Part shown: positions 1 to 8,550 of the stretch, one piece after another
Layout of the letters: every line of letters begins with the position of its first letter
How positions within the stretch are numbered: the stretch's first letter is position 1
Notes under the pieces: generated by a model
Databases searched by the model: none
What the model saw: the letters and a program-made list of their open reading frames with translations, nothing else
What the model was told of the DNA's origin: nothing
Assembly: GCA_048013815.1 (NCBI GenBank)
Contig: CM106586.1
Span: 19,468,001-19,532,000, forward strand
Reading direction: 5' to 3'
Source of the DNA: Setoptus koraiensis
Lineage: Eukaryota; Arthropoda
Length of the DNA stretch: 64,000 nucleotides
Made by a program: the position numbers and the translations under genes

Positions 1-1348
1 TTTTACCAAGCCAGCACAACACTTGACGAAATTGGTTACATAATTCACCGATCGGTGGCGTTCACTATTGCACTCTTCTCAACAACACACGCGACAAGCG
101 ACACCTGCTTGACGTGCCACAAACTCAAAGTGTGTTTTCAGTGCGCGTTCACAAACTACCATCTAGCTATGGCTCCATTTCAGTCAAACTGCTACAACTC
201 ATGAACAGTTTATGCTAAAAGTTGGTGGCAAGATCAAGAATTTGATAAGACGACAGAGAGTGAGCAAGACAAGGGAAATTACTCTCGCACACAGACACAA
301 ACGCACAAATTCAACGTATAAAACTTTTGTTTGCATCAAACTTTCCCTTTCACCAACGTCGACAACTATTGATTGCACTCACTTGTTTGCAGCTTTGATC
401 AGCCTTGATCAATCAACTTGACAGTGTTAGCCCGATGATTGTTTGAAAGAAAGATTTTATATCTATAATTAAATTCGCCATTATGATTAGATAACAAATC
501 ATTGCGCCCTTTCCCGACAGTGTCTGATTTGAAGGGATACTAACTCAGGATTCGAGCAATCGTCCCAAAGAACTCAGCACCCATGACGATTGCCCGGGTG
601 AGAACGTCCCGACGCCATCGGGCGCATGGTAAACACCCACATATCATCGGCGCACTGTTGACGTAACAGAAAAAAACCAAAAGTGTCAGTGTCTGCGAAA
701 TGTGCCTTATCGAGATGGGTCAGTGTCGCTACTTGAACACTTGTCTAGTGGTGCACTTAAGCTTAAGTTGATGACTGGAAACAAATAAATTACATAACTA
801 CTTTATACATTTGTAATTATTCTTGCTAACAGCTTTGACTGTACACCATCAATCAAATCGTTTGCATAGGTGCATCATTCATGGATTTTGAGTGACTATT
901 TGCAGCATCGACGGGAGTTCATGAAACTCAAAAGTTGTTCCAGTGGAAACAACGGTTTGAACTTGTTAATAGCGCGCATCTCCATGAGATGGCGCACAGG
1001 CCATGTCAAAACGTTGTCACACAGTGAACCTCGCCTCTCGCTTCTTTTCTTTGCCCAACAGCCAACAGCTGATGCTGGTCAGTGAGTGCGATTTTATAAA
1101 AATATGCACAAACAAACATTCACCTACACCTGTAATTGAGTCATTTTGTATCATTTGCATACACAGTTCACTACAATTACAATTAACTTTTGCTATTTAT
1201 TATTATTAAAATATAATTGTCTACTGGCCGGGCTAGGTATCAGCAGGACACTGGGCGAAGGAGCGAGGAATATGAGTATAAACAGGCAATAAACAACAGG
1301 ACCATCGCACTGAATTGTACTTAAATCTGTTGCTGTTGCCGGTATAAG
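1..1348. other. Non-coding flank upstream of FERRY3
   Basis: No open frame here resembles a known protein. The stretch is AT-rich. It includes TATA-like strings TATAAAA at 317-323 and TATAAAAA near 1094, either of which could belong to a promoter. An in-frame TAA at 1322-1324 closes the FERRY3 frame just upstream of its ATG, so any upstream exon would be 5' UTR or would have to splice in after position 1324. Confidence 0.5.
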
Positions 1349-3031
1349 ATGGATGTAAATTGCGTGGTCATAGATGCCGACTCAATCAGTACTTTCACCT
1401 CGCAAACAAACAAGTGCCTGAATCAATTGTCCATAAAAGACGACAATGACACCAATGATGCAACAACCAATCTGGCAAACGGCGCATATTTTGCGACAGA
1501 AATCGACGATATACAGGAGACAGAAGTGATAAAGTTTTGGGAATCTATTATCAAGCAGCAGAGCTTGAATAATAAAATGAAGAACAACAACTCAAACGCT
1601 AACAACATCACTATTGGCAATAGATACTGTGACAGTCCTGTGGCGTACACGGACAAAAAGGACATGTTTCAATTCGTCACCATATACAGAGATCTTATTC
1701 ATTCTGGTCAGCTCACAAACAAAATCATTAACATGGAATTCTCCTACTGGTCGGCTGTTGCCGACATGCTCCAAACGAGAGATTTAGCTTTAATGGATCT
1801 GGAAAGGAAAAGCACCGTGGAAATAGAATCCGCCATCAAACAATTGGGCAAGGCGCACACAGAGGACAGCATTAGTTCGTTGTCGTCGATATTAGGCCAA
1901 GACATGGCCCAAATGACCGCCAACTGGAACAGATCCATCGATGCCTTGAAGGACTCACAGCGCGACGAATTTCGCGAAAAACTCAAAGAGATTTGGGTAG
2001 AACTGAACAATCCGTTCGCTGATCCGTACGATAATCAAGCGGGCGCTTCTTCGTCGTCGTCGTCGTCGTCGTCGTTGCCGGCTAAATCCATGTACTCGTC
2101 GCCTATACTGATGGCAGACGACCACTCAGCAAAGACAACAGATCGCCCCCTCGAGGAAAGTTTCACTATAAATCTTGGTGCACAATTGAAGATGACCCAC
2201 AATCTCAGATTGATAGCTGTGGATTCATTGCACTTTTGCAATGTCAACTGTTGCCTTGTCCAACCTAATAATCCAAGCAGCTTCGCTAACAGCGATATTA
2301 AAAGTAAACTATCACTATCGAGATCGAACAAAGCATCGGAATCGGCCACAACGCGGACATTTTCGTTTTCATCCTCATTGGCACACCAAAGAACACAAAC
2401 GGCCATGTCGCTCTATTCAAATAATCTGTCCGCTATCGTTTTGTTTGTCGATGGCAATTTTAAGTCACATTATGGCATACAAAACGATTTCTATCAATTG
2501 TGCAACAAGTTAACGGAATTCCATTTTGACAGTTTAGATAATCAATTAAATTATATTAGAGACAGGATATTACCAAGATACACCAACAGGACTCATTTGG
2601 AAACTGGCGATTGTTACATAAGTCGTCATTCAAATTTGGCCAACGCTCATGTTGTCTTTCATCTAGTCACAGACGACTCATTGAAAACAGCAGAGATCAA
2701 TTCGAGACATCCCATAATATCATCATTGAGAAACATACTTAAATTAGCTCGTATGTACGACATTAAAACAATTAGCATTCCGTTACTTCTTTTATACGAA
2801 ATGAACGAAGAAATACTGACAATAAATTGGTGTTTGAGGCGAGCAGAGTTAGTTTTGAAATGCGTCAAAGGATTCCTCATAGAGATGGCATTCCTATCAA
2901 CAGGAGTAGATCAGGGAACAATACAATTCATTGTTCCAAAAGGCATATCAGAGGAACTTTTCACTAGTCTGTCCTCACTAATTCCAGAAGTCTTTCGTTT
3001 ATCTAATCCATTGAATCTTAAATCATCCTAA
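1349..3031 (+). CDS. FERRY3: FERRY complex subunit 3 homologue (C12orf4, DUF2362 family)
   Basis: This 560-residue protein is a homologue of human C12orf4/FERRY3 (552 aa), recognised from memory of the human sequence. The clearest matches are IYRDLIHSG near residue 115, LEESFTINLGAQLK near 268-281 (human LEESFTIHLGAQLK), YISRHSNL in the fourth hundred, and WCLRRAELVLKCVKGF at about 494-509. The C-terminal block ISEELF...IPEVFRLS matches the human end. In mammals the protein is part of FERRY (TBCK, PPP1R21, C12orf4, CRYZL1, GATD1), a RAB5 effector that links early endosomes to mRNAs; that is family knowledge. The N-terminal ~100 residues are diverged and asparagine-rich. A TCG repeat inserts a nine-serine run near residue 233. 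The whole frame is open without an intron. The start is supported by the in-frame stop at 1322-1324. AATAAA signals follow at 3039 and 3091. A processed retrocopy cannot be excluded, but the frame is intact. Confidence 0.93.
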   Translation: MDVNCVVIDADSISTFTSQTNKCLNQLSIKDDNDTNDATTNLANGAYFATEIDDIQETEVIKFWESIIKQQSLNNKMKNNNSNANNITIGNRYCDSPVAYTDKKDMFQFVTIYRDLIHSGQLTNKIINMEFSYWSAVADMLQTRDLALMDLERKSTVEIESAIKQLGKAHTEDSISSLSSILGQDMAQMTANWNRSIDALKDSQRDEFREKLKEIWVELNNPFADPYDNQAGASSSSSSSSSLPAKSMYSSPILMADDHSAKTTDRPLEESFTINLGAQLKMTHNLRLIAVDSLHFCNVNCCLVQPNNPSSFANSDIKSKLSLSRSNKASESATTRTFSFSSSLAHQRTQTAMSLYSNNLSAIVLFVDGNFKSHYGIQNDFYQLCNKLTEFHFDSLDNQLNYIRDRILPRYTNRTHLETGDCYISRHSNLANAHVVFHLVTDDSLKTAEINSRHPIISSLRNILKLARMYDIKTISIPLLLLYEMNEEILTINWCLRRAELVLKCVKGFLIEMAFLSTGVDQGTIQFIVPKGISEELFTSLSSLIPEVFRLSNPLNLKSS

Positions 3032-3038
3032 ACTAAAA

Positions 3039-3044
3039 AATAAA
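3039..3044 (+). promoter_or_regulatory. Poly(A) signal of FERRY3
   Basis: An AATAAA hexamer begins eight bases after the FERRY3 stop codon. A second AATAAA lies at 3091-3096. The first would give a very short 3' UTR; either could be used. Confidence 0.55.
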
Positions 3045-3539
3045 TACTATTTAAGCTAGAGCGCCACCACAAACCCAATATTGTTAACATAATAAATGCC
3101 GTTAGCTCTGGCGAGCCTTCAGCGAAAACACAACACCGACTGTACCAATAAATCACAAAATGCAACACTAATTAAAACTTTCTGTTTTGTGCAGCCAAAA
3201 ATTCAGCCTCCTCATCATACTGCCCCTTGTATTCGCTTTCAAATTGTTTTATTTTGCAACATGCTTCCCTTTGCTCCAATCTTGCTATTTCTGGCTAGAT
3301 ATATATCCTCGTTTCACCGCGGATTTCTTTCAACAAATACTGGAATGCGAAACAACGCCTCTCTTATAGTGTCACTACATAGTTGAAGCTTCTATAAATA
3401 TCTGCTTCTGTTTGTTGTATCGAGATCATATAATGTCATAATCGGAAGAATATCTAGCTTATCTCTGTCATGGTGATAATAAAATCAAATCTTATCGTAA
3501 TTCTAGATATTATTGTAACAGGAAATTCAAAGTTTTAAC
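3045..3539. promoter_or_regulatory. Intergenic promoter region of the first secreted paralogue
   Basis: This interval separates FERRY3 from the first small secreted gene. A TATA box, TCTATAAATA, lies at 3391-3400, about 140 bp before the start codon. The identical ten bases precede the second paralogue at 4796-4805, which supports a functional promoter retained through the duplication. A TTG-started open frame at 3187-3369, with a hydrophobic start and three later cysteines, follows an acceptor-like TTTTGTGCAG. I do not call it a gene. Confidence 0.5.
3391..3400 (+). promoter_or_regulatory. TATA box of secreted paralogue 1
   Basis: TCTATAAATA is shared base for base with the upstream region of the neighbouring paralogue. 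A transcription start about 30 bp downstream would leave a 5' UTR of roughly 110 bp, or less if a small UTR intron is removed. Confidence 0.6.
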
Positions 3540-4049
3540 ATGCACATGACATTGGTTTTCGCGATATTTACCACATCAATTCTTGCCGTGCGATGCAGGG
3601 ACCTATCGGGATGCGACCCAATATCCGAGAATATAGCCGACCAAGCGGCGGATTTATGGCCTGGACGTGATCGGATCGCAGTCGGATTTATCAAAGAAAA
3701 TTGTCCGACAGTAGAATTTTTAACTCATTTGTATTACATGAAGCTCTTATTGGAGCGACCAGAAGGAGAAAGCGATTTTGATGACAATTTCGAAACCAAT
3801 TCGGAGCAAAACAAAGAGTATGCTAGATGGTTTTCAGAGGCCGAAGGAAAGATTGATGGATATTGGTCGGGGCTTGCGAATATAGCTGATTCTCAACCAA
3901 CAGTTGAGGCAATTGAATATCCCAGTACAAGTAGCATTGCTGATATACTGAAAGAAGTTGACGAGGATGATTTAAACAGGATATCTTTGCGGGCAATAAA
4001 TTATTTCTCTTTCTACCATTGGAGTGAAGCGCTATTAAAGAAGATATAA
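3540..4049 (+). CDS. Small secreted protein, tandem paralogue 1 (family unknown)
   Basis: This gene encodes 169 residues. A hydrophobic N-terminus (MHMTLVFAIFTTSILAVRC) forms a signal peptide, probably cleaved around residue 19, so the protein should leave the cell or enter the secretory pathway. The start at 3540 aligns exactly with the start of the neighbouring paralogue at 5221. By eye about half of all residues are identical between the two. Shared blocks are PISENIA..QA, ENCPT.EFLTHLYY.K, W..EAE....YWS.LA.I, IEYPS and NYFSFY.W near the C-terminus. Three cysteines are conserved; the first sits at the cleavage site, leaving two that could form one disulfide. There is no membrane segment. 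A TATA box lies at 3391 and AATAAA at 4054-4059. I recognise no known family and assign no function. Confidence 0.8.
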   Translation: MHMTLVFAIFTTSILAVRCRDLSGCDPISENIADQAADLWPGRDRIAVGFIKENCPTVEFLTHLYYMKLLLERPEGESDFDDNFETNSEQNKEYARWFSEAEGKIDGYWSGLANIADSQPTVEAIEYPSTSSIADILKEVDEDDLNRISLRAINYFSFYHWSEALLKKI

Positions 4050-4053
4050 AGTG

Positions 4054-4059
4054 AATAAA
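4054..4059 (+). promoter_or_regulatory. Poly(A) signal of secreted paralogue 1
   Basis: AATAAA starts five bases after the stop codon, which implies a very short 3' UTR like that possible for FERRY3. Confidence 0.5.
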
Positions 4060-4217
4060 GTCGCACAAGACGAACAAAAGAGCCTCAATGAGACTTCACG
4101 ATGAGAGAACTGTAACATTGTTAGCCAAGGTTGATCAAATCAATTTGAAGAAAAGAGAAACAATAATTAGGAGAATCATTCGTTGGCTCCAAGCTTATCC
4201 CAGAATGTCTTCAGATA

Positions 4218-4413
4218 GAGTGGAGGGTTTTTTGATTTGAATCAATGGTTTTAAATATGGTCACAATTGAAAATGTGATTTAAATTACGGTTTTAATGGT
4301 TTTTGCTGGTTTGATTAAAATCAAATTGCTTTCAATTGGTATTAGTTCGACTTGATTTAAATCAAATCAATAATAACCATGATAGACATGATTTAAATAG
4401 AAAAAACCTCTAC
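4218..4413. mobile_element. MITE-like insertion with imperfect terminal inverted repeats
   Basis: A segment of about 196 bp begins GAGTGGAGGGTTTTTTGATT and ends in AAAAAACCTCTAC. The two ends are imperfect inverted repeats of roughly 25 bp. TA dinucleotides flank both sides (4216-4217 and 4414-4415), as expected for a Tc1/mariner-type target duplication. The paralogous flank of copy 2 lacks the segment: there CAGAATG is joined directly to CATGCAAAC at about 5958-5971. The interior is AT-rich, built of variants of GATTTAAATCAAAT, and has no open frame. It is therefore a non-autonomous element that inserted after the tandem duplication, or was lost from copy 2. Confidence 0.65.
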
Positions 4414-4510
4414 TATACATGCAAACAATTTTCGAGATCGCAATGAGATGGAAAATTTGCAACAAAAATATTTTCAAAAAGTACTGCTTTCAGTATTTTT
4501 GTGGGCAACG

Positions 4511-5220
4511 AGCAAGCGAGTATAGGCTGCCGCCACTTGCCTGGATATTTTATTCGTAACTAGATTCCTTCGGAGGGCTAACTGCTTCCACTATGAAGCT
4601 AGATTCTACGCAGTTCTGCGACGGCATAAATTTTACAAGGTATAGGGGTTCAACTAGCCTAGCTCGACCGATCAGAAAGAGACGAAATTCTGTTTCGAGC
4701 TAGATAGATCCACAATACCCTCGAGAGCATCGAAGTAGACGCTCCAACAGTCTCACAATCCTCGCAATCACGCGGATTGACCATGATGTTCAAGGTCTAT
4801 AAATACTATTTGAATTTTAAATCGTGGAAATTTCTATTCACTTACAAGTCAGACAACTTGTTTATGAAACGTTTTGAAAGTGAAACATTCCACATGTCAG
4901 TGATAGGATAGAGTTCGCATATGGTGCCATTTCGTGACATGATATGTTCGTACTATAGTTTGGCGTAAACATGCAGCGAGCGAAAAATGTCAACTATGGC
5001 CAAATTTGCAACTTTGGGTTTTGCAATAGCAAAAGGCTAAAATTGGAAAAATTGTATCAGAATCTGTGTTCAAGTAGAAATAAACTCCATTTCGAAGGAC
5101 GCAACAGATAGATTTCTCGGCTATTCCATAATTTTAAATCTCACAAGCACATTCATTCTTGAAATATCCAATTTTTCTTCTTAATTTCATATTTCAGTGT
5201 AACAGTTGAAAAGTCTCACC
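4511..5220. promoter_or_regulatory. Intergenic region and probable 5' UTR intron of secreted paralogue 2
   Basis: This stretch runs from the end of the first duplicated unit to the second gene. It contains the TATA box at 4796-4805. Just before the start codon is a strong acceptor: a pyrimidine-rich run from about 5170 ending in ATTTCAG at 5196. If transcription starts near 4835, a short non-coding exon is probably spliced to 5197. The donor is not certain; GTGAAAC near 4880 is one option. Confidence 0.5.
4796..4805 (+). promoter_or_regulatory. TATA box of secreted paralogue 2
   Basis: The ten bases TCTATAAATA match the element upstream of paralogue 1. It lies about 415 bp before the ATG, much further than in copy 1, which fits a 5' UTR intron ending at 5196. 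Confidence 0.6.
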
Positions 5221-5754
5221 ATGAACACGATATTGATTATCGCCATATTTACTGCATCGATTGTTGCCGTGCAGTGCAAGGATTTGTCGCAATGTGAACC
5301 AATATCCGAGAACATAGCCCGTCAAGCGAAGGATTTTTGGCCCAATCTCGAACAGGCCATAGCTGAATTCATCAGTGAAAATTGTCCGACAGACGAGTTC
5401 CTGACTCATCTGTACTACGTAAAGTTCTCACTTGAAATGCCAGGAGGTGTAGGTGGCTCTAGTAAAAAGTTCCGCATCAATTCGGAGAAAAAGCAAGAAC
5501 GCGTTGAATGGTTGGCGGAGGCCGAACGTCAGACGAACGATTATTGGTCTGAGCTAGCGGATATAATTAGTTCTAAAAAGGCAACAGGTAAAAAGATTGA
5601 ATATCCCAGCTCGAGGTCCATTGATGATTTGCTGAAACAAGTCGACGACGATGTTATATACAAGGAGAAGCGGGCTATGAATTATTTCTCATTCTACTAC
5701 TGGGACATCAGCAACGAGGCCGAGGGCCTCCAGAAAATGAAGACTGTAATGTAG
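5221..5754 (+). CDS. Small secreted protein, tandem paralogue 2 (family unknown)
   Basis: This gene encodes 177 residues from an ATG in good context (CACCATGAA). The frame stays open five codons upstream, but there is no earlier ATG, and a probable acceptor at 5196 marks the exon start. MNTILIIAIFTASIVAVQC is a signal peptide. The mature part shares PISENIA.QA, WP, ENCPT.EFLTHLYY, EAE, YWS, IEYPS and NYFSFY with paralogue 1. It differs by a glycine/serine/lysine insert (GGVGGSSKK, about residues 79-87) and a longer C-terminus (EAEGLQKMKTVM). The conserved cysteines are at about 19, 25 and 54. ATTAAA signals at 5818 and 5823 could end the mRNA. Both copies look intact. The family is not recognised; a lineage-specific secreted or salivary/gut protein is only one possible guess. 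Confidence 0.8.
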   Translation: MNTILIIAIFTASIVAVQCKDLSQCEPISENIARQAKDFWPNLEQAIAEFISENCPTDEFLTHLYYVKFSLEMPGGVGGSSKKFRINSEKKQERVEWLAEAERQTNDYWSELADIISSKKATGKKIEYPSSRSIDDLLKQVDDDVIYKEKRAMNYFSFYYWDISNEAEGLQKMKTVM

Positions 5755-5817
5755 ACGAGTGAGGGAGCCTCAATTAGTCTTATGCTTTGTGAACTGCAAC
5801 ATTGTTAGCTAAAGTTT

Positions 5818-5828
5818 ATTAAATTAAA
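5818..5828 (+). promoter_or_regulatory. Poly(A) signals of secreted paralogue 2
   Basis: Two overlapping ATTAAA variants (5818-5823 and 5823-5828) lie about 65 bp after the stop codon. No AATAAA is present in this flank. Confidence 0.35.
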
Positions 5829-5836
5829 TTGAATAC

Positions 5837-5909
5837 AAGCCCAGGCTTTTATTATAAAGGCAATTTAAGCCCGATCGGGTTTACACCCGAAACGGGCCTA
5901 AAAGGGCTT
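5837..5909. repeat. 73-bp palindromic insert in the 3' flank of paralogue 2
   Basis: The insert begins AAGCCCAGGCTTTTATT and ends CCTAAAAGGGCTT, which are inverted copies. A second inverted pair (CCCGATCGGG and CCCGAAACGGG) lies inside. The matching flank of paralogue 1 has no equivalent sequence, so this is an insertion, or a loss in copy 1. It may be a tiny palindromic mobile element or a template-switch product. Confidence 0.4.
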
Positions 5910-6527
5910 CAATCAAATAATAGAAGCCGTCACACTAGTTGGCCTCAAGATCACGCCAGAATGCATGCAAACTCTTCTCGGGATCGCTATGAGATTGAAA
6001 ATTTTGTAACAAACACATTTTCCAAGTACTGCTTTCAGCGTTTTTGGTGGCTAAAATTAGAATGTACGCCTGAGCAGAACGTGTATAAAAACATCCAGAT
6101 GTGTGAATCAATTTAACTCTGCCACCTCACAATTTGTCTGTCAGCCACACAATTTGCTCTATCACAACCGAAAAATTTGATTTTGATCTGGGGGCGATTG
6201 TGTTCAGCCCACTGATTCGCTGAGCTTCATTGATCAATGTCTCGGCAAGACAATTTGCATAAATGAAATTGCGTCATTTTTTCGGCACTGCGGATCGCAT
6301 CATCGAATGCGATCTTGTGATTTATTTATACTCATTTTCATACTGTTGATTGAGATGATATCTGGGCTAATGCGAGCATTAACCACTTAATCTGGAGGCT
6401 TCCGCACCTTTGCTGTGATTGTTTGCGGTGAATATTTGCGGTGAATATTTGCGGCAATACAGTGTGGCATTATGAATGCCGGTAGCGGAAAAGACAGCAA
6501 AAACAGAACGAGAGCCAAAGACAAAGA

Positions 6528-6564
6528 CAAATTTGCCCATCAAATTAGTTGATGGGCAAATTTG
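6528..6564. repeat. Perfect 16-bp hairpin
   Basis: CAAATTTGCCCATCAA and its exact reverse complement are separated by five bases (ATTAG). Pairing does not extend outwards, so the stem is too short for a typical microRNA precursor. Confidence 0.85.
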
Positions 6565-7716
6565 ATTGAAATTCGCCAGAACCCACAAACACAGCGGACA
6601 GCGGTTTGCTGGAAACATGAAATACGAGCTTGTAACTAGAGACAATGCGATGGGCCACCATCAAAAGGCTATTTCACGACGATACAATGTTACGTTGTAG
6701 CCATCAATCGAGAATGTAAAATTGTTGTTGTTGTTGTTGTTGTGTTCAAGTGCAAATCCATCTAAATGTCAGCCAGCGAGAGTGATGAATTGCGAGCCCG
6801 TCAACTGATACGCTGACCCATAGATTCATCATCTCCATTCGCTTTGTGAGAATTGGCGTTCGTTCGTGCTGAAAACAACACAAGACAAAAAGTCAATTAA
6901 TTTCACCGTAAGATATGCTTACGCTGTGTCAGAGGGATTTCTCATTACATGCACCGGTATTATGTAACGCTGGGTTGTATCTATTGGCCATCTATCAAGT
7001 TGATAATATCAAGTTGATAGTATCAAGTGAGGGGCATTTTTGCGTCTTCATTGTTGCCAACACGATCATCATACGTCATGCAAGTTGGCGAGTTGGCACA
7101 CAAGTGATGCATAGTATCTGTTGCGTGCATTGTTTGTTGCTGCACAGGTAATTGTAATCGTGATGAAAACAAATATGCAAATTAAACGGCACAACTACTC
7201 GTCATTGTCATCTTGTGCTCCATATTACTAGTATATTACTGTGTGCCGGATGTGGCCCGAAAACTATCTCATTCTCGGTCGGATCGCAACACATCGGACG
7301 AGTTGTTGTCGGCTTGTTGTGAGCAATATGGTGCAAGCACAGTTATGTAACCAAAAATGTTTGCAAATAGAGAGACGAAATAATAATAAAAGTAGACAAA
7401 AGTTGTTGCTCTATTTGATTAGTTTATCTGCTTGAGTTTGCCGGCCGGCCAGCCAGTTATTTGGCCGGCTATATTTAGATTGCGCAATCTCAATGAAACG
7501 GTCCACTTGCACGGCAACAAGGGCGACCATTGTTTCTGGCGTATGGTCGGCGTGCTCATATCATCGCGAGTCATTCATCGATCACCAGCGACAAACAACG
7601 ATTATCGGTCTCGTTAATCGGGCCGCTTCACATGATGCCATTGCCGAGTTGGCCGGCGGACGATCTGCGACGGTCGCGTCGCAACCGCTCGCGACTCACC
7701 AGTGTCCGCTTGATTT

Positions 7717-7758
7717 GATTCCAACAATTTGATTCCAACAATTTGATTCCAACAATTC
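7717..7758. repeat. Tandem repeat, 14-bp unit x3
   Basis: GATTCCAACAATTT is repeated three times, with the last base changed in the third copy. Confidence 0.9.
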
Positions 7759-8468
7759 GAATTCCAAGTTGAATTTGGCGCCCTCGAACGCGCTCGACGG
7801 CTCGCCGAATTCAAGCCCAAATTGCTAGCTAACCAGCTCACCTGTGGCTGTTGTGGCTGCTGGCGCTGTTGTGGCTGGTGTGGTGGTTGTGGCTCGTTTG
7901 CGCTGCGATTGCGGTCACCTTCGCGCGAAAAAGTTACAATATGTGCTGTGAATCACAAGTTGCGATATAGACGCAATTTGTGTGCTGGTTTCAATTACCG
8001 TCCGACGGCAAGGCAAACAGAGCCAGCGATATTGTGCTGCCCGCATAATGTCTCTGGCTGGATTTATTTGTATTTATTGGGCGATTCTGCAATTGTGTTG
8101 CGTTGCGTTGTTTCTCTTGCAGTGTCGGCGATCGCCCAGAGCGCTGGTCTTCCTTGTGTCAGTTAGTTTACTTTTACAGTTATTGCTGGTCGTCTGTTGT
8201 GTGTCCCGTTATTTGTTTGTTATTTATCGTTGGGGCCGTTCACGTCCTGTCTGGCGAGTGTGCCACGAACAGCGACCAAACAACCGGCCTAACGCAACGA
8301 GACAATGGCTTCGATTTGATTCGAGGTCCCTTCTTCAAGGTGACGGCTGCAAACGTACAAAAATGGATAAAATAAAATAAAATATAAAATAATCTAAAAA
8401 TCAATGCGTAATGGGCGATCAATGACGGCAAGCAAACAAGCAAACAATATCCAGCTACCAAACAACCC

Positions 8469-8550
8469 GTAGTGTGACTATATCGTAGTGTGACTATATC
8501 GTAGTGTGACTATATCGTAGTGTGACTATATCGTAGTGTGACTATATAAA
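8469..8550 (+). promoter_or_regulatory. Five 16-bp repeats running into a TATA box
   Basis: GTAGTGTGACTATATC is repeated exactly four times. The fifth copy changes at its last bases to make TATATAAA (8543-8550). The ordered array upstream of a TATA motif could be a promoter for transcription to the right, but I find no convincing gene after it. Each unit also contains TGTGAC and TATA half-motifs. Confidence 0.45.

Larger units (their letters stand above)
3391..4510 (+). repeat. Tandem gene duplication, copy 1 (promoter, gene, 3' flank)
   Basis: This segment and 4796-6050 are diverged direct copies. The similarity covers the TATA box, the coding region and the 3' flank. Flank matches include the word AACATTGTTAGC after both genes, CAGAATG next to CATGCAAAC, and AGTACTGCTTTCAG near the right end. 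Copy 1 carries a roughly 200-bp insertion (4218-4413) that copy 2 lacks. Confidence 0.75.
4796..6050 (+). repeat. Tandem gene duplication, copy 2 (promoter, gene, 3' flank)
   Basis: This is the partner of 3391-4510. Homology continues beyond the stop codon to about 6050, where both copies share ATTTTC.AAGTACTGCTTTCAG-type sequence. Copy 2 lacks the 196-bp MITE-like element of copy 1 but carries its own 73-bp palindromic insert at 5837-5909. Confidence 0.75.
6051..8468. other. Intergenic, no gene found
   Basis: Reading frames are short and unlike proteins. The stretch marks the change from the AT-rich gene block to the repeat-patterned DNA that fills the next 27 kb. It contains a TTG run at 6722-6744, a perfect hairpin at 6528-6564 and three 14-bp tandem units at 7717-7758. 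Confidence 0.6.

Noticed and set aside
3187-3369. Hydrophobic 60-codon frame after an acceptor-like site, with a faint likeness to the secreted paralogues (YPRFTADFFQQILECE)
   Set aside because: It starts with TTG, has too few matching residues and overlaps the promoter region of paralogue 1. A decayed third copy cannot be shown.
5829-6116. 95-codon frame downstream of paralogue 2
   Set aside because: It spans the palindromic insert and duplicated 3' flank; the equivalent region of copy 1 is not open.
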